Source: Sphingomonadales bacterium
Lineage (GTDB): Bacteria > Pseudomonadota > Alphaproteobacteria > Sphingomonadales > Sphingomonadaceae
Reading direction: 5' to 3'
Assembly (NCBI GenBank): GCA_027488785.1
Contig: JAIYAY010000009.1
Span: 1-64,000 of the forward strand
DNA length: 64,000 nt
Shown: in pieces, positions 1-9,136 of the stretch
Position numbering within the stretch: position 1 is the first letter of the stretch
How the letters are laid out: each line of letters opens with the position of its first letter
The notes under the pieces: generated by a model
Told to the model about the DNA's origin: nothing
Database searches by the model: none
Seen by the model: the letters and a program-made list of their open reading frames with translations, nothing else
Translations under genes and position numbers: made by a program

Positions 1-1386
1 GATAGTGACAGCGGCAAACAACGCTTAATGTATAGGTCCGATGCTAGCGGAACAATGAGAACCATTTCCAATGAGGCAGACGCCACATTTACAGGAACGC
101 AAATCGTCCCTGATATCTTTCTTGATGAGCCGGATATGGCTTATGCGACCAGCAACAAGGACGGATTTCGCAAGGTTTACAAAGTAGATTTGAAGACGAT
201 GCAAATTGTTGGCGAACCTGTATTTGGGGTTAAGGGTTACGATATTGATGGTGTTATTGCCAATGAGACTGGAAACGCATTAGCAGGGGTTTCCTACACC
301 AGCACGAAGCAGCGGACCCGTTGGTTTGATCCCCGCTTGGCCGAGGTTCAGAAGCTAATGGATGAGGATTTTGGCCGTGGTAACGCGCAAATTCTATCCA
401 CCAATGATGGCGATACAAAAATTCTCATGCGGATCGCCAAGGTAAACGCTCCAGGAGGTTATTATCTCTTCGATACGGAAACTGGTAACTTGAACCTTGT
501 TGGTTGGGCGCATCCCGTCCTTAAGGATTTTGAGCTTAACCCAACCAACTCCGTTCGATACAAAGCGTCTGACGGACTAGAAATCGAAGCCGTGGTTACT
601 TACCCCCGCCATCGGGCAAGCCGCCGCAATCTCCCCGTAATTGTCATGCCGCATGGCGGACCTTTTGGTGTGCGCGATCAGGAGGAATTTGGTTTTTTCC
701 CGTGGCATCAGGCAATGGCTGAACTTGGCTATGTTGTCATTCAGCCCAATTATCGAGGCTCTGGCGGCTATGGTAAGGAGTTTGTAAAGGAAGGCCGTAA
801 ACCCAATGGCTATGGCCTGCGGATGCAGGATGATTTGAACGATGTGCTGACATGGTTTGGTCAATCTGGATTGATTGATCCCAAGCGCGCCTGCCTCATG
901 GGCTGGTCTTATGGTGGATATGCCACAGCTCGAGGAGCGCAGCGTGATCCGGATAAATGGAAATGTGCGATTGCGGGTGCCGGCGTGTACGACTTTCCGA
1001 TGATGAAAGCATATGACACGCGGGCTTTTGGTGACTTTGGTGCAAATTTTCAAGCTACGGCTGATGACTTGAGCGAGATTTCATCCGCGCGAAATACCGA
1101 TGGCCCCTGGTCTCCAATTTTGATCGTTGCGGGCTTACGGGACGCTCGTATTCCTATTGAACAATCGCGAACACTTGTGTCGCGGTTGAAAAGCTCTGGT
1201 AAGAAAGAAGGTATCGACTTTAGATATGTCGAGCAGCCAAAAGGCACGCACAATTTGCCTTATGAAGACGTACATATTGAATGGTTGAAAGAAGCAGAAG
1301 CATGGGCGGAACGTTTTAACCCAGCCTATATCGCAACTGACCCAGACAAGGCTCCACCTATTGGCGTCACTCTTGCCGCAAAATAG
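1..1386 (+). CDS. S9 family (prolyl oligopeptidase-type) serine peptidase, 5'-truncated by window edge
   Basis: The frame is open from base 1, so the N-terminal part (probably a beta-propeller) lies outside; about 460 residues are visible. The C-terminal half is a clear alpha/beta-hydrolase of the prolyl oligopeptidase / acylaminoacyl-peptidase family. It has an oxyanion-region HGGPFG motif, the nucleophile elbow GWSYGGYA (Ser codon 907-909), an Asp in GLRDARIP (1141-1143) and a His in GTHNLPY (1249-1251), in the order Ser-Asp-His expected for S9. Secreted or periplasmic peptide hydrolysis is typical of sphingomonad paralogs, but the signal peptide cannot be seen here. The substrate is unknown. 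The gene is followed by a 314-bp gap and a separate secreted-protein gene on the same strand. Confidence 0.9.
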   Translation, partial: DSDSGKQRLMYRSDASGTMRTISNEADATFTGTQIVPDIFLDEPDMAYATSNKDGFRKVYKVDLKTMQIVGEPVFGVKGYDIDGVIANETGNALAGVSYTSTKQRTRWFDPRLAEVQKLMDEDFGRGNAQILSTNDGDTKILMRIAKVNAPGGYYLFDTETGNLNLVGWAHPVLKDFELNPTNSVRYKASDGLEIEAVVTYPRHRASRRNLPVIVMPHGGPFGVRDQEEFGFFPWHQAMAELGYVVIQPNYRGSGGYGKEFVKEGRKPNGYGLRMQDDLNDVLTWFGQSGLIDPKRACLMGWSYGGYATARGAQRDPDKWKCAIAGAGVYDFPMMKAYDTRAFGDFGANFQATADDLSEISSARNTDGPWSPILIVAGLRDARIPIEQSRTLVSRLKSSGKKEGIDFRYVEQPKGTHNLPYEDVHIEWLKEAEAWAERFNPAYIATDPDKAPPIGVTLAAK

Positions 1387-1409
1387 ACCATAGATGATAG
1401 AAGAAATGT

Positions 1410-1428
1410 GCCATTCCGATAGAATGGC
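1410..1428 (+). terminator. Hairpin after the S9 peptidase gene, weak terminator candidate
   Basis: A perfect 7-bp inverted repeat (GCCATTC, loop CGATA, GAATGGC) starts 23 bp after the peptidase stop codon. It is followed by CATTTCGC rather than a clean T-run, so it may slow or protect the 3' end instead of being a strong intrinsic terminator. Confidence 0.35.
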
Positions 1429-1700
1429 CATTTCGCAAGTGCTCTGCGTTGGCGGGCTTTCTCGCTCTTTCGGAGCTTTTGATTGGTTCACTTAATGTCT
1501 GGACTGTATCCGCGTATCTTGATGCAGACGGGACATCAGGGCCGCCAGAGCATACTGCGCTGTCCTTTGCGTCGATAGCCTGTTACAATGAACAACAACG
1601 CCATCGCTGTAATCGTAACCAGATGATAGTTAGAGGCCGCAGCTGACTTTCGCTTTGATGCCACTCCTCGCAAAAGTTATTTAGAACTTAGGATGTTTCC
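1429..1700. other. Intergenic stretch without a recognisable gene
   Basis: Together with the hairpin before it this makes a 314-bp gap. A short open frame on the + strand (about 1449-1646) has no plausible ribosome-binding site, no family resemblance I recognise and a low-complexity-free but unconvincing composition. The stretch presumably carries the promoter of the following gene; no clean -35/-10 pair stands out. It could be a decayed gene remnant. Confidence 0.4.
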
Positions 1701-2876
1701 ATGCTGAAAACGTTTCAACTGACCGCAGTGCTTTTAATTGCCGGCGTCAACAGTCCGGCGACCGCGAATGATGAAGCTCAACGCGAAATCGTTGTCACCG
1801 CAAGGTCGTTGAAAGACACAGAGTCTGATTTAAAGGCGTGCTTGGCGCGTAAATGCCCACCTGATCAAGATATCAAGGCATCACTGGCGCACGCCGAAAA
1901 CCAATTTGTCGAAGGAAATTATCGTGATGCGCGTTCGACTTTGGCGAATGCTCTTGGACGAAACCGGAAACATAAAGGGAATTATCCTATCGAAGTGTCG
2001 GATTTGCTGCGTGCAAATGGAAATGTTGCCGCCCATTTAGGGGAGGCCAACATCTATCGAATTTCAGTTCTTGATATGCGCGATACGCTGAAAGGCGCCC
2101 TCAAATCTAATGATTATCGTGTGTTTGGAGCTGAGATTGAGGTTGCGGACTCCCGCATGAAGCTGGGGTATCTCGACGAGGCAAGTGACAAATATCTTGA
2201 GATTGAAAAGCGAGCGCTTTCCGCTGGTTTGCCTCAGGTGGCCGCCATAGCGCGGTTACGCGATCTGTCGCTTCGGGTACAACGCGCAGAAACAGAAAAG
2301 ACAGCGTTCCGTAAAAAAGAGGCACTGGACGGCATTGATATTTTTTTGAAGGCACCGACCGGCGGTACAGAGGAATTCAAAATTGCCGCGGAGATACTCA
2401 GATCGCGTCTGGATAGAGCTAGCGGTAACACCGAAACAGCTGACAAGTTGATAGCGCGCTACGCGTCCATGGGTGGGACTAATCGACCTGTTTTATTATA
2501 TTCTTCACCAATCAAAATGAACGAGGCACAAGCTGCTCGGGCCATGGCCGGTGGCAGCGATTTGAACCGTATAGGGACCCAAGTTGTCGAAAATCGTTGG
2601 GTGGATGTCGGTTTTTGGATTGGTGTCGACGGCAAAGTCGATGAACCCGAAATCTTACGAAATAAGGGGGATACCGATTGGGCAGATGTTGTTTTGAAAG
2701 CGATCAAAACCCGCATCTACGCTCCGTTAAAAATGGAAGGCGATGGCGCGTCATTGGGGGTATATGCCATCGAGCGTTATTCTTTGACGGCACAATATGA
2801 AAATGACGTAACGGGCACACGCATTCGCCAACGTTCACCAGTCGCTAGAATTGAGCGCACCGACTTAACAGGCTAG
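1701..2876 (+). CDS. Secreted protein with TonB-box-like N-terminus and TonB C-terminal-like domain
   Basis: 391 residues. The N-terminus is a Sec signal peptide (hydrophobic core about residues 8-16, likely cleavage after SPATA near residue 22). Directly after it comes EIVVTAR, the segment that commonly opens mature TonB-dependent receptors in sphingomonads. Residues ~50-260 look all-helical and TPR-like (repeated A/L-rich helices such as AENQFVEGNYRDARSTL). The C-terminal region (~residue 300 on, FWIGVDGKVDEPEILRNKG ... RIYAPLK) resembles the TonB C-terminal fold (FxIdxxGxVxD pattern). No transmembrane anchor is visible after cleavage, so it is probably periplasmic. A role in TonB-linked uptake or envelope assembly is inference; a specific function is not known. 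ATG at 1701 has AGGA about 9 bases upstream. Confidence 0.75.
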   Translation: MLKTFQLTAVLLIAGVNSPATANDEAQREIVVTARSLKDTESDLKACLARKCPPDQDIKASLAHAENQFVEGNYRDARSTLANALGRNRKHKGNYPIEVSDLLRANGNVAAHLGEANIYRISVLDMRDTLKGALKSNDYRVFGAEIEVADSRMKLGYLDEASDKYLEIEKRALSAGLPQVAAIARLRDLSLRVQRAETEKTAFRKKEALDGIDIFLKAPTGGTEEFKIAAEILRSRLDRASGNTETADKLIARYASMGGTNRPVLLYSSPIKMNEAQAARAMAGGSDLNRIGTQVVENRWVDVGFWIGVDGKVDEPEILRNKGDTDWADVVLKAIKTRIYAPLKMEGDGASLGVYAIERYSLTAQYENDVTGTRIRQRSPVARIERTDLTG

Positions 2877-2947
2877 GTTGCCCGTACCGAGAAAATGCAG
2901 TGAATGAACGTGCCATCGTCATTCTAACAGGCTGGGGGTGAATTGCA

Positions 2948-3985
2948 TCAGCGCCAGATGCGCGCAAATCTCGTCCCTAAGCCCGTCAGCAGCTCATATT
3001 GCGAAAGGCCCGTCAGCGCCGCCGCAGTGACAAGGTCATATTCGACATTGACCCAGTCACCTTCGCGCAATTCGGGGGCCGCATTGAGGTTAAGCGTTAC
3101 AAGGTCCATCGAGACTCGCCCGATAACGGGTAGCTCAAGTCCATCTACCCATGCCCTGCCCTTGCCCGAAAAAGCACGCAAATATCCGTCGGCATAACCG
3201 AGCGATATTGTGCCCATACGCGTTTCTTCGCGGCAGACATGGGTCGCATTATAACCGACCATGGCGCCAGCGGGTAAGTCTCGTACCTGAAGAAGCCGCG
3301 CCGAGAGGCTAACCACTGGTTTGATCCATTCGGCCATTTCTGCGCGCGCAATGCCACCATAGAGGCTCAATCCCGGGCGTGTCAGATCAAAATGATAATC
3401 TGCTCCCAACATTATACCTGCGCTATTGGCTAAGCTGGATCGTTGCGCGCGAATATGCGCCCGCGCATCGGCAAAAATTTCGAGCTGACGTGCGTTTTGT
3501 AGGACATCTTCATCAGCCGACGCCAGATGCGACAATAAAATATCGATGTCTAGGTCCGCCAATATGCTGGCTTGATCGAGCGCAAGGCCCAAGCGGTTAA
3601 TGCCGCTATCCAGCATGACATGGCACCGCCCGCCGCCTGCGTTGCGCCAGTTGGCAACTTGTTCTGGCGAATTCAGCACTGGAATGGCGCCCAAGGCCTG
3701 AACGGCGGCAATATCGGCTTGCGCGATACCATTGAGCACCGATATCCAACTGGGCGGCACCAAATCGGCGATAGTTTCTGCTTCACCCCAATGGGCCACG
3801 AAAAAGTCACGGCACCCTGCGTCGCGCAAATGGGTGACGACCTCGCGGGCGCCCAAGCCATAGCCATTGGCTTTTACGGCCGCCCCTGCCCGCGCCGGTC
3901 CGCTACGGGCATCAAGCGCACGCCAATTGGAAACCAGCGCCTCTCCGTCAAGGTGAAGGCGTAAGGAGGGCTCAAAATTAGTCAT
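2948..3985 (-). CDS. alr: Alanine racemase
   Basis: 345 residues, a normal length for the family. This PLP enzyme interconverts L- and D-alanine, supplying D-Ala for peptidoglycan. The PLP-binding lysine is K38 in AVKANGYGLG. The second catalytic base, a tyrosine, is in VGYNATH, followed by the conserved ISLGYADGYLR and VIGRVSMDLV segments of the C-terminal beta domain. It ends about 70 bp from the convergent upstream gene. It lies 31 bp downstream of the transporter gene on the same strand, so the two may be co-transcribed. It could be the biosynthetic or a catabolic paralog; the sequence does not decide. Confidence 0.93.
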   Translation of the reverse strand: MTNFEPSLRLHLDGEALVSNWRALDARSGPARAGAAVKANGYGLGAREVVTHLRDAGCRDFFVAHWGEAETIADLVPPSWISVLNGIAQADIAAVQALGAIPVLNSPEQVANWRNAGGGRCHVMLDSGINRLGLALDQASILADLDIDILLSHLASADEDVLQNARQLEIFADARAHIRAQRSSLANSAGIMLGADYHFDLTRPGLSLYGGIARAEMAEWIKPVVSLSARLLQVRDLPAGAMVGYNATHVCREETRMGTISLGYADGYLRAFSGKGRAWVDGLELPVIGRVSMDLVTLNLNAAPELREGDWVNVEYDLVTAAALTGLSQYELLTGLGTRFARIWR

Positions 3986-4016
3986 CGACCGCCTTTTGCC
4001 CCTGTATGACGGGCTG

Positions 4017-5603
4017 TCAATCCAGCTCCGTTTTGCCCGATGTTTCCGGCAGCCAAATCAACGCTACAACAAATGCCAGGGCCGTAACGCCAACGGTATA
4101 CCAAAGTCCCGAAAATGGTTGCCCTGTCTGCGCCACGATATACTGCGAAATATAGGGTAGAAATCCGCCAAAATAGCCTGCGCCAATATGGTAAGGTATG
4201 GACATTGAGGTGTATCTAATTTTAGCCGGAAACATTTCTACAAGGATTGCCGCGACTTGCCCATAGGTCATGCCCGACAACGTCACCATCAAAAACACCG
4301 CCAAAATGATTTTCCAAGGCTCGCGCTGCGCGGGGTCCGATTTATCAGGGTAACCCGCTTTTTCTAGAGCGGCGATATAGGCCTTTTCATCGAAACCCTG
4401 CAGATTGGCGTCACCGACATTTAACGACACGGTGTCGCTCGTTTGCTTGCTATAAGCTATGCCGCGCTTTGTTAGGAAATTGAGCGCTTGCGCACATTCG
4501 CTTTCATGTACGCGGTTGAGCGCGTTGAAATCACATTCGGGAATAGAAAGCGTGACTGGGTTGCTCTGTGTCGCGCGCGCGAGCGCTGGATTTGCGGCAT
4601 CCGCCATCATCCAGAAAATCGGGAATACGCCAACAATGGAAAGGCCATAGCCAAGCAAGAGCAAACGTTTGCGGCCCCATTTGTCCGATAGCCAACCGCA
4701 AGCAACATAAGTTGGCGCGGCCAACGCTGCACCCACCGCCATATAGAGAAGCGCATCAGTCTCTGGAACGCGCGCGGTCCCCGTCAGGAAATATAATGTG
4801 CCGAACTGTGACGTGTAATAAATAACCGTCAATCCCGCCGCGACGCCGAATAATGCAACGAAGATACGACCCACATTGCCCGGATATTGGAAGCTTTCCA
4901 GAAACGGATTTTTGGACGTCGTACCCGCCGCCTTCATCGCCTTGAAAACGGGGCTCTCCGACAATTTGACTCGCATATAAAGGGAAATTGCGAGCAACAA
5001 AATTGAGGTCAAGAAGGGAACGCGCCAGCCCCATGCCTCAAACGCTTCATTGCTCATGGATTGGCGCGTGATCAGCACGACAATGACCGCGAGCAGAAAA
5101 CCGCCAGCAACCGAGGCCTGAATCCAACTGGTATATTGGCCGCGCTTTCCATCAGGCGCATGTTCGGCAACATAAATAGCCGCCCCACCATATTCGCCGC
5201 CAAGCGCCAGTCCCTGTAAACAGCGCATAAGCAAGAGCAAGCCAGCAGCCCATACCCCCGCCGTTTCAAACGTCGGAAGTAATCCAATCGCCGCAGTCGC
5301 AACACCCATCAAGGTGATTGTGACCAGAAACGTATATTTACGGCCAATCTTGTCACCAAAATAGCCGAACAGGATGGCGCCAAACGGCCGCACGCCAAAG
5401 CCTGCACCAAAGATCGCAAGCGACGCCAAAGTCGCGGCGGTTGGGTTGTCGGCAGGGAAAAACAGCTTCCCGATTAACGCTGCCAAAATGCCATAGACGA
5501 AAAAGTCATACCATTCGAAAACCGTGCCAAGCGACGATGCTGTAATGACCAAGCGATCTCGTTTTGGATCCAGTACGACTTCAGTATCGGCAGCTTTGGC
5601 CAT
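4017..5603 (-). CDS. MFS transporter, metabolite:H+ symporter (MHS) type, with a large extracytoplasmic insert
   Basis: 528 residues, about 90 longer than typical MHS (ProP/ShiA/KgtP) carriers. The N-terminus (SSLGTVFEWYDFFVYG) and the loop 2-3 signature GDKIGRKYTFL identify the family; a second copy, SDKWGRKRLLLL, lies between helices 8 and 9. Twelve transmembrane segments can be traced. Between helices 9 and 10 (roughly residues 335-428) there is a hydrophilic insert with two cysteines 13 residues apart (in IPECDF and HESECAQ) that could form a disulfide outside the membrane. The substrate is not readable. Its position directly downstream of pccA suggests a carboxylate or amino acid feeding propionyl-CoA, which is inference. 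The start has GGGGAA a few bases upstream of ATG. Confidence 0.85.
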   Translation of the reverse strand: MAKAADTEVVLDPKRDRLVITASSLGTVFEWYDFFVYGILAALIGKLFFPADNPTAATLASLAIFGAGFGVRPFGAILFGYFGDKIGRKYTFLVTITLMGVATAAIGLLPTFETAGVWAAGLLLLMRCLQGLALGGEYGGAAIYVAEHAPDGKRGQYTSWIQASVAGGFLLAVIVVLITRQSMSNEAFEAWGWRVPFLTSILLLAISLYMRVKLSESPVFKAMKAAGTTSKNPFLESFQYPGNVGRIFVALFGVAAGLTVIYYTSQFGTLYFLTGTARVPETDALLYMAVGAALAAPTYVACGWLSDKWGRKRLLLLGYGLSIVGVFPIFWMMADAANPALARATQSNPVTLSIPECDFNALNRVHESECAQALNFLTKRGIAYSKQTSDTVSLNVGDANLQGFDEKAYIAALEKAGYPDKSDPAQREPWKIILAVFLMVTLSGMTYGQVAAILVEMFPAKIRYTSMSIPYHIGAGYFGGFLPYISQYIVAQTGQPFSGLWYTVGVTALAFVVALIWLPETSGKTELD

Positions 5604-5665
5604 GACGTTCCCCTAAAAACCTTGTGCTATTGTTTTAATGCCAATGCCGGCACTTTCAAGCGGGT

Positions 5666-7687
5666 TCACTCCATCTCCAATATCACCGCGTCAACGGCCA
5701 GGCTGTCTCCAGCCTGCGCGTTGACGAGCTTTACCGTTCCAGATTTTTCCGCGCGCAGAATATTTTCCATCTTCATCGCTTCTACAACCGCAAGCGGTTG
5801 GCCTGCTTCAACTGCGTCACCGACGCTGACATATAAAGTCGTGAGCAAACCCGGCATCGGGCAAATGAGGAATTTGGATAAATCGGGCGGGATCTTCTCA
5901 ACCATGTGCATCGCCAGATGCGCGATGTGGCCGGGCAACACGCGCGCCACATGCGTTGCGCCGCGAGTCGTCAGATGAAATCCGGTGCGTGTTTTGGTAA
6001 TTTTTACCGCGAGTTCATCTTCCCCAACTTCGGCTTCAATCAAGCGATCTCCGGGATCATATTCCATCGAAAGGTCGAAAGGCACGCCGTCAACATGGAT
6101 GTCGCCATCAATCATTTCGATGTGATGGATCGCCTCGCCAATCTTAACTTGCCAGCGTGCAGGCGGCGCCAATGTATCGCCCAATTGGCCATCGACATGC
6201 CGCGCGCGGTCGGCCTCAGCCGTCGCAACAAAGCCGGCGATTGCAGCGAGTGACCTTATCAGATCGGCATCGGCAGATGCGCCATGGAAACCATCTGGAT
6301 ATTCTTCAGCGATAAAACCGGTCGTTAGGTCGCCCGAACGGAAACGTGGATGTTGCATGATGGCGCTGACGAAATCGATATTGTGGCCAAGGCCCTCAAT
6401 TTCGAAGCGGTCAAGTGCCGCAATCTGTAAGTCGGCGGCTTCATCGCGGGTTTTACCCCAAGTAATCAGCTTGGCGATCATCGGGTCGTAGAACATCGAA
6501 ACCTCGCCTCCATCATAGACGCCGTCGTCTACGCGGATACCTTCGACCCCGCGACGGCCGTTTGCATCTTCGTCCTCGGTCCAACCTTCCACTGGTGGAC
6601 GATAGCGCGTCAATCGTCCTGTGCTTGGTAAAAACCCGCGATAAGGGTCTTCGGCATAGACGCGATTTTCAATCGCCCAACCGTCGATCTTGATATCATC
6701 CTGCGTCATGCTGAGCTTCTCACCTGCGGCGACACGGATCATCTGCTCGACCAGATCAATACCGGTGATGCATTCGGTTACCGGATGCTCGACCTGCAAT
6801 CGCGTGTTCATTTCGAGAAAGTAGAAGCTTTCACCGCTGGGGTCCGCGCCCGATACGATGAGTTCAACCGTTCCCGCTGAATAATAGCCAACCGCGCGGG
6901 ACAATGCCACGCATTGCTCGCCCATCGCTTTGCGCATTTTTGGCGTGACGAAGGGCGATGGCGCTTCCTCGACAACCTTTTGATGCCGCCGCTGGATCGA
7001 ACATTCGCGCTCGTTCAAATACAGGATATTGCCATGTTGGTCGCCCAATATCTGAATTTCGATATGGCGTGGATTGAGGATGAATTTTTCGATAAACACC
7101 CGATCGTCGCCGAATGAATTCAATCCCTCACGCTTCGTCGCTTCAAAGCCTTCGCGGACATCTTGCTCATTATAGGCAAGCCGCATTCCCTTGCCGCCGC
7201 CACCCGCGCTGGCCTTCATCATGACGGGATAGCCAATTTCTTCTGAAATCCGCACCGCATGTTCGGTGTCGTCAATTTCGCCGACAAAACCCGGAACAAC
7301 ATTGACGCCCGCCGACATCGCCAGTTTCTTGGACTCAATCTTGTCGCCCATTGCGGCAATGGCGTTCACGGGTGGTCCGATAAAGGCGATGTTCTCCTTG
7401 GCCAATGCCTCGGCAAAGCTGGTACGCTCCGACAAGAAGCCATAACCAGGATGCACCGCCTCCGCACCCGTTTGCTTACATGCCGCGATGATCTTGTCCG
7501 CGATCAAATAAGACTGCGCTGCAGGCGAAGGTCCAATATGCACCGCTTCATCGGCCATCTGCACAAACGGTGCACGTGCGTCCGCGTCGGAATAGACCGC
7601 GACCGTCGCAATCCCCATACGGCGTGCGGTTTTGATGATCCGGCAAGCTATCTCGCCACGGTTTGCAATCAGGATTTTCTTGAACAT
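5666..7687 (-). CDS. pccA: Propionyl-CoA carboxylase, biotin-carboxylase/carrier (alpha) subunit
   Basis: 673 residues. With PccB it carboxylates propionyl-CoA to methylmalonyl-CoA. Order of domains: N-terminal biotin carboxylase (starts FKKILIANRGEIACRI; ATP-grasp glycine loop KASAGGGGKGMR; catalytic region EMNTRLQVEHPVTE), a BT-type linker, and a C-terminal biotinyl domain with the attachment lysine K639 in EAMKMEN, 34 residues from the end, as usual. Its ATG overlaps the stop of the DUF1330 gene by one base (TAATG), implying translational coupling with bioB-DUF1330. An acetyl- or 3-methylcrotonyl-CoA carboxylase is less likely given the methylmalonyl-CoA genes in the same run. Confidence 0.95.
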   Translation of the reverse strand: MFKKILIANRGEIACRIIKTARRMGIATVAVYSDADARAPFVQMADEAVHIGPSPAAQSYLIADKIIAACKQTGAEAVHPGYGFLSERTSFAEALAKENIAFIGPPVNAIAAMGDKIESKKLAMSAGVNVVPGFVGEIDDTEHAVRISEEIGYPVMMKASAGGGGKGMRLAYNEQDVREGFEATKREGLNSFGDDRVFIEKFILNPRHIEIQILGDQHGNILYLNERECSIQRRHQKVVEEAPSPFVTPKMRKAMGEQCVALSRAVGYYSAGTVELIVSGADPSGESFYFLEMNTRLQVEHPVTECITGIDLVEQMIRVAAGEKLSMTQDDIKIDGWAIENRVYAEDPYRGFLPSTGRLTRYRPPVEGWTEDEDANGRRGVEGIRVDDGVYDGGEVSMFYDPMIAKLITWGKTRDEAADLQIAALDRFEIEGLGHNIDFVSAIMQHPRFRSGDLTTGFIAEEYPDGFHGASADADLIRSLAAIAGFVATAEADRARHVDGQLGDTLAPPARWQVKIGEAIHHIEMIDGDIHVDGVPFDLSMEYDPGDRLIEAEVGEDELAVKITKTRTGFHLTTRGATHVARVLPGHIAHLAMHMVEKIPPDLSKFLICPMPGLLTTLYVSVGDAVEAGQPLAVVEAMKMENILRAEKSGTVKLVNAQAGDSLAVDAVILEME

Positions 7688-8004
7688 TAAGGAATGACCC
7701 CTTCAACAATCATAATGCGGGATACGGCATGCTTATGTCTGATATCGGCGACAGGGCGATATTCATCTGACCTCAAAAAGGCTTGAGCTGATGACATATT
7801 CGCAAATTCGATGATAACCAATCGACCTTTGGCCGCGTCGCCTTCAAAAGACACGGTTTGTCCGCCACGAACAACATATCGTCCCCCATATTGGGCAACG
7901 ATGGAAACAACCGCTGACATATAGCTTTCGTAAGCGGCAGGATCAGCTACTTCAACTTCAGCAATAAGATATGCCTTTGGCCGCGGTAAAGTATCCCCGC
8001 TCAC
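7687..8004 (-). CDS. DUF1330 domain protein
   Basis: 105 residues, a complete single-domain DUF1330 protein (dimeric alpha/beta-barrel fold): [19 protein letters not shown] near the N-terminus and [20 protein letters not shown] in the middle are the family hallmarks. It starts with GTG and overlaps the bioB stop by 4 bases (GTGA), and its own stop overlaps the pccA start by one base, so it is locked between biotin synthase and a biotin enzyme. No biochemical role is established for the family. A link to biotin or propionyl-CoA metabolism is suggested by position only. Confidence 0.85.
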   Translation of the reverse strand: MSGDTLPRPKAYLIAEVEVADPAAYESYMSAVVSIVAQYGGRYVVRGGQTVSFEGDAAKGRLVIIEFANMSSAQAFLRSDEYRPVADIRHKHAVSRIMIVEGVIP

Positions 8005-9011
8005 TCCGCTGCCTCCAATGCCTTACATGCACGAAGCGGTTCCTCTGCTTCCATTGGGCGCAAACCCAACTTTGCGAGCATTGCTGCGTCCTTATCGTCG
8101 CCTGCATTAGCCGCGGTGAGCAACTTGTCGCCAGTAAAGATGCTGTTCGCACCAGCCATGAAGCATAACGCCTGCGTCGCTTCCGACATGCTCTCACGCC
8201 CTGCGCTTAATCGCACCATGCTCATCGGCATAGTGATGCGCGCTACAGCAATCGTGCGAACGAATTCGATGTCGTCAATTTTCGCCAGCGGCGTGTCAGT
8301 AAGCATGTCGCCCAGCACAGTGCCCTTTACGGGGACCAAAGCATTGACTGGCACGCTTTCTGGATGCTGTGGCAAGGTCGCCAATGTGTGGATGAAGCCC
8401 ACCCGGTCGGCGCGCGTTTCACCCATGCCTACAATGCCGCCACTACAGACGTTGATACCCGCACGGCGGACTTCGGCCAGCGTTTCGAGCCTATCCTCCA
8501 TCGTCCGCGTGGTAATGATCTCATTATATCGCTCGGGCGAGGTATCGATGTTATGGTTGTAGTAATCCAGTCCGGCCTCGGCGAGCATGTCCGCTTGGCT
8601 GGGTGTCAACATGCCCAAAGTCATGCAGGTCTCCATGCCCATCGCGCGCACGCCCTGAACGATTTGCACAATCGCGGGCATGTCGCGGTCCTTGGGGTTG
8701 CGCCAGGCCGCGCCCATGCAGAACCGGCGTGAGCCCGCATCTGCTGCCTCAGCGGCCTTTTGCAGCACCGCTTGGACATCCATTAACTTGGTTGCTTCAA
8801 CGCCACTGTCCGCCTTTACCGATTGCGAGCAATAGCCGCAGTCTTCTGGACAACCACCGGTTTTAATGGAGAGCAATGTGCACAATTGTATCTGCCCCGC
8901 GGCATGATGCGCGCGGTGTACTGTCTGCGCCTGATATACCAATTCGTCGAACGGCAGATCGAACAAAGCGGCAATTTCTGCGCGGGTCCAATCGGTGCGG
9001 ACTTTAGTCAA
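8001..9011 (-). CDS. bioB: Biotin synthase
   Basis: 336 residues, typical BioB length. This radical-SAM enzyme inserts sulfur into dethiobiotin. The cluster motif C-x3-C-x2-C is seen in [13 protein letters not shown] near residues 53-60, and the conserved [16 protein letters not shown] and SGGIVGMGE segments follow. The second [2Fe-2S] region is represented by later Cys/Arg residues including RLSAGRESM. No other bio genes are in the window. Instead it sits in the propionyl-CoA carboxylase gene run, directly upstream of DUF1330 and pccA, which links cofactor supply to its consumer. It is separated from the mutase gene by a palindromic repeat. Confidence 0.96.
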   Translation of the reverse strand: MTKVRTDWTRAEIAALFDLPFDELVYQAQTVHRAHHAAGQIQLCTLLSIKTGGCPEDCGYCSQSVKADSGVEATKLMDVQAVLQKAAEAADAGSRRFCMGAAWRNPKDRDMPAIVQIVQGVRAMGMETCMTLGMLTPSQADMLAEAGLDYYNHNIDTSPERYNEIITTRTMEDRLETLAEVRRAGINVCSGGIVGMGETRADRVGFIHTLATLPQHPESVPVNALVPVKGTVLGDMLTDTPLAKIDDIEFVRTIAVARITMPMSMVRLSAGRESMSEATQALCFMAGANSIFTGDKLLTAANAGDDKDAAMLAKLGLRPMEAEEPLRACKALEAAE

Positions 9012-9033
9012 TTAAAAACTCCCATATATATTC

Positions 9034-9124
9034 GTCCTGCTGAACTCGTTTCAGCATCCATCCTGCAGCCAAAAGCGTCCGTTTGTGAGACAAGATGGAC
9101 CCTGAAAGTAGTTCAGGCTGACGG
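9034..9124. repeat. Dispersed palindromic repeat, copy 1 (bioB-mutase gap)
   Basis: Two arms in inverted orientation: CTGCTGAACTCGTTTCAGCA on the left and TGGACCCTGAAAGTAGTTCAG on the right (each itself an imperfect palindrome), separated by about 45 bases. The same arms recur at 11282-11371, 28744-28833 and 57554-57664. It resembles REP/BIME-type extragenic elements and fills most of the gap between two co-oriented genes. Confidence 0.8.
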
Positions 9125-9136
9125 TCGTGATTAGCA

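Noticed and set aside
1449-1646. 65-residue open frame after the S9 peptidase gene
   Set aside because: No ribosome-binding site, no recognisable motif, composition not protein-like.
7259-7690. Long frames opposite pccA, bioB, scpA and other genes
   Set aside because: They are antisense shadows of well-supported genes with high-scoring family matches on the other strand.
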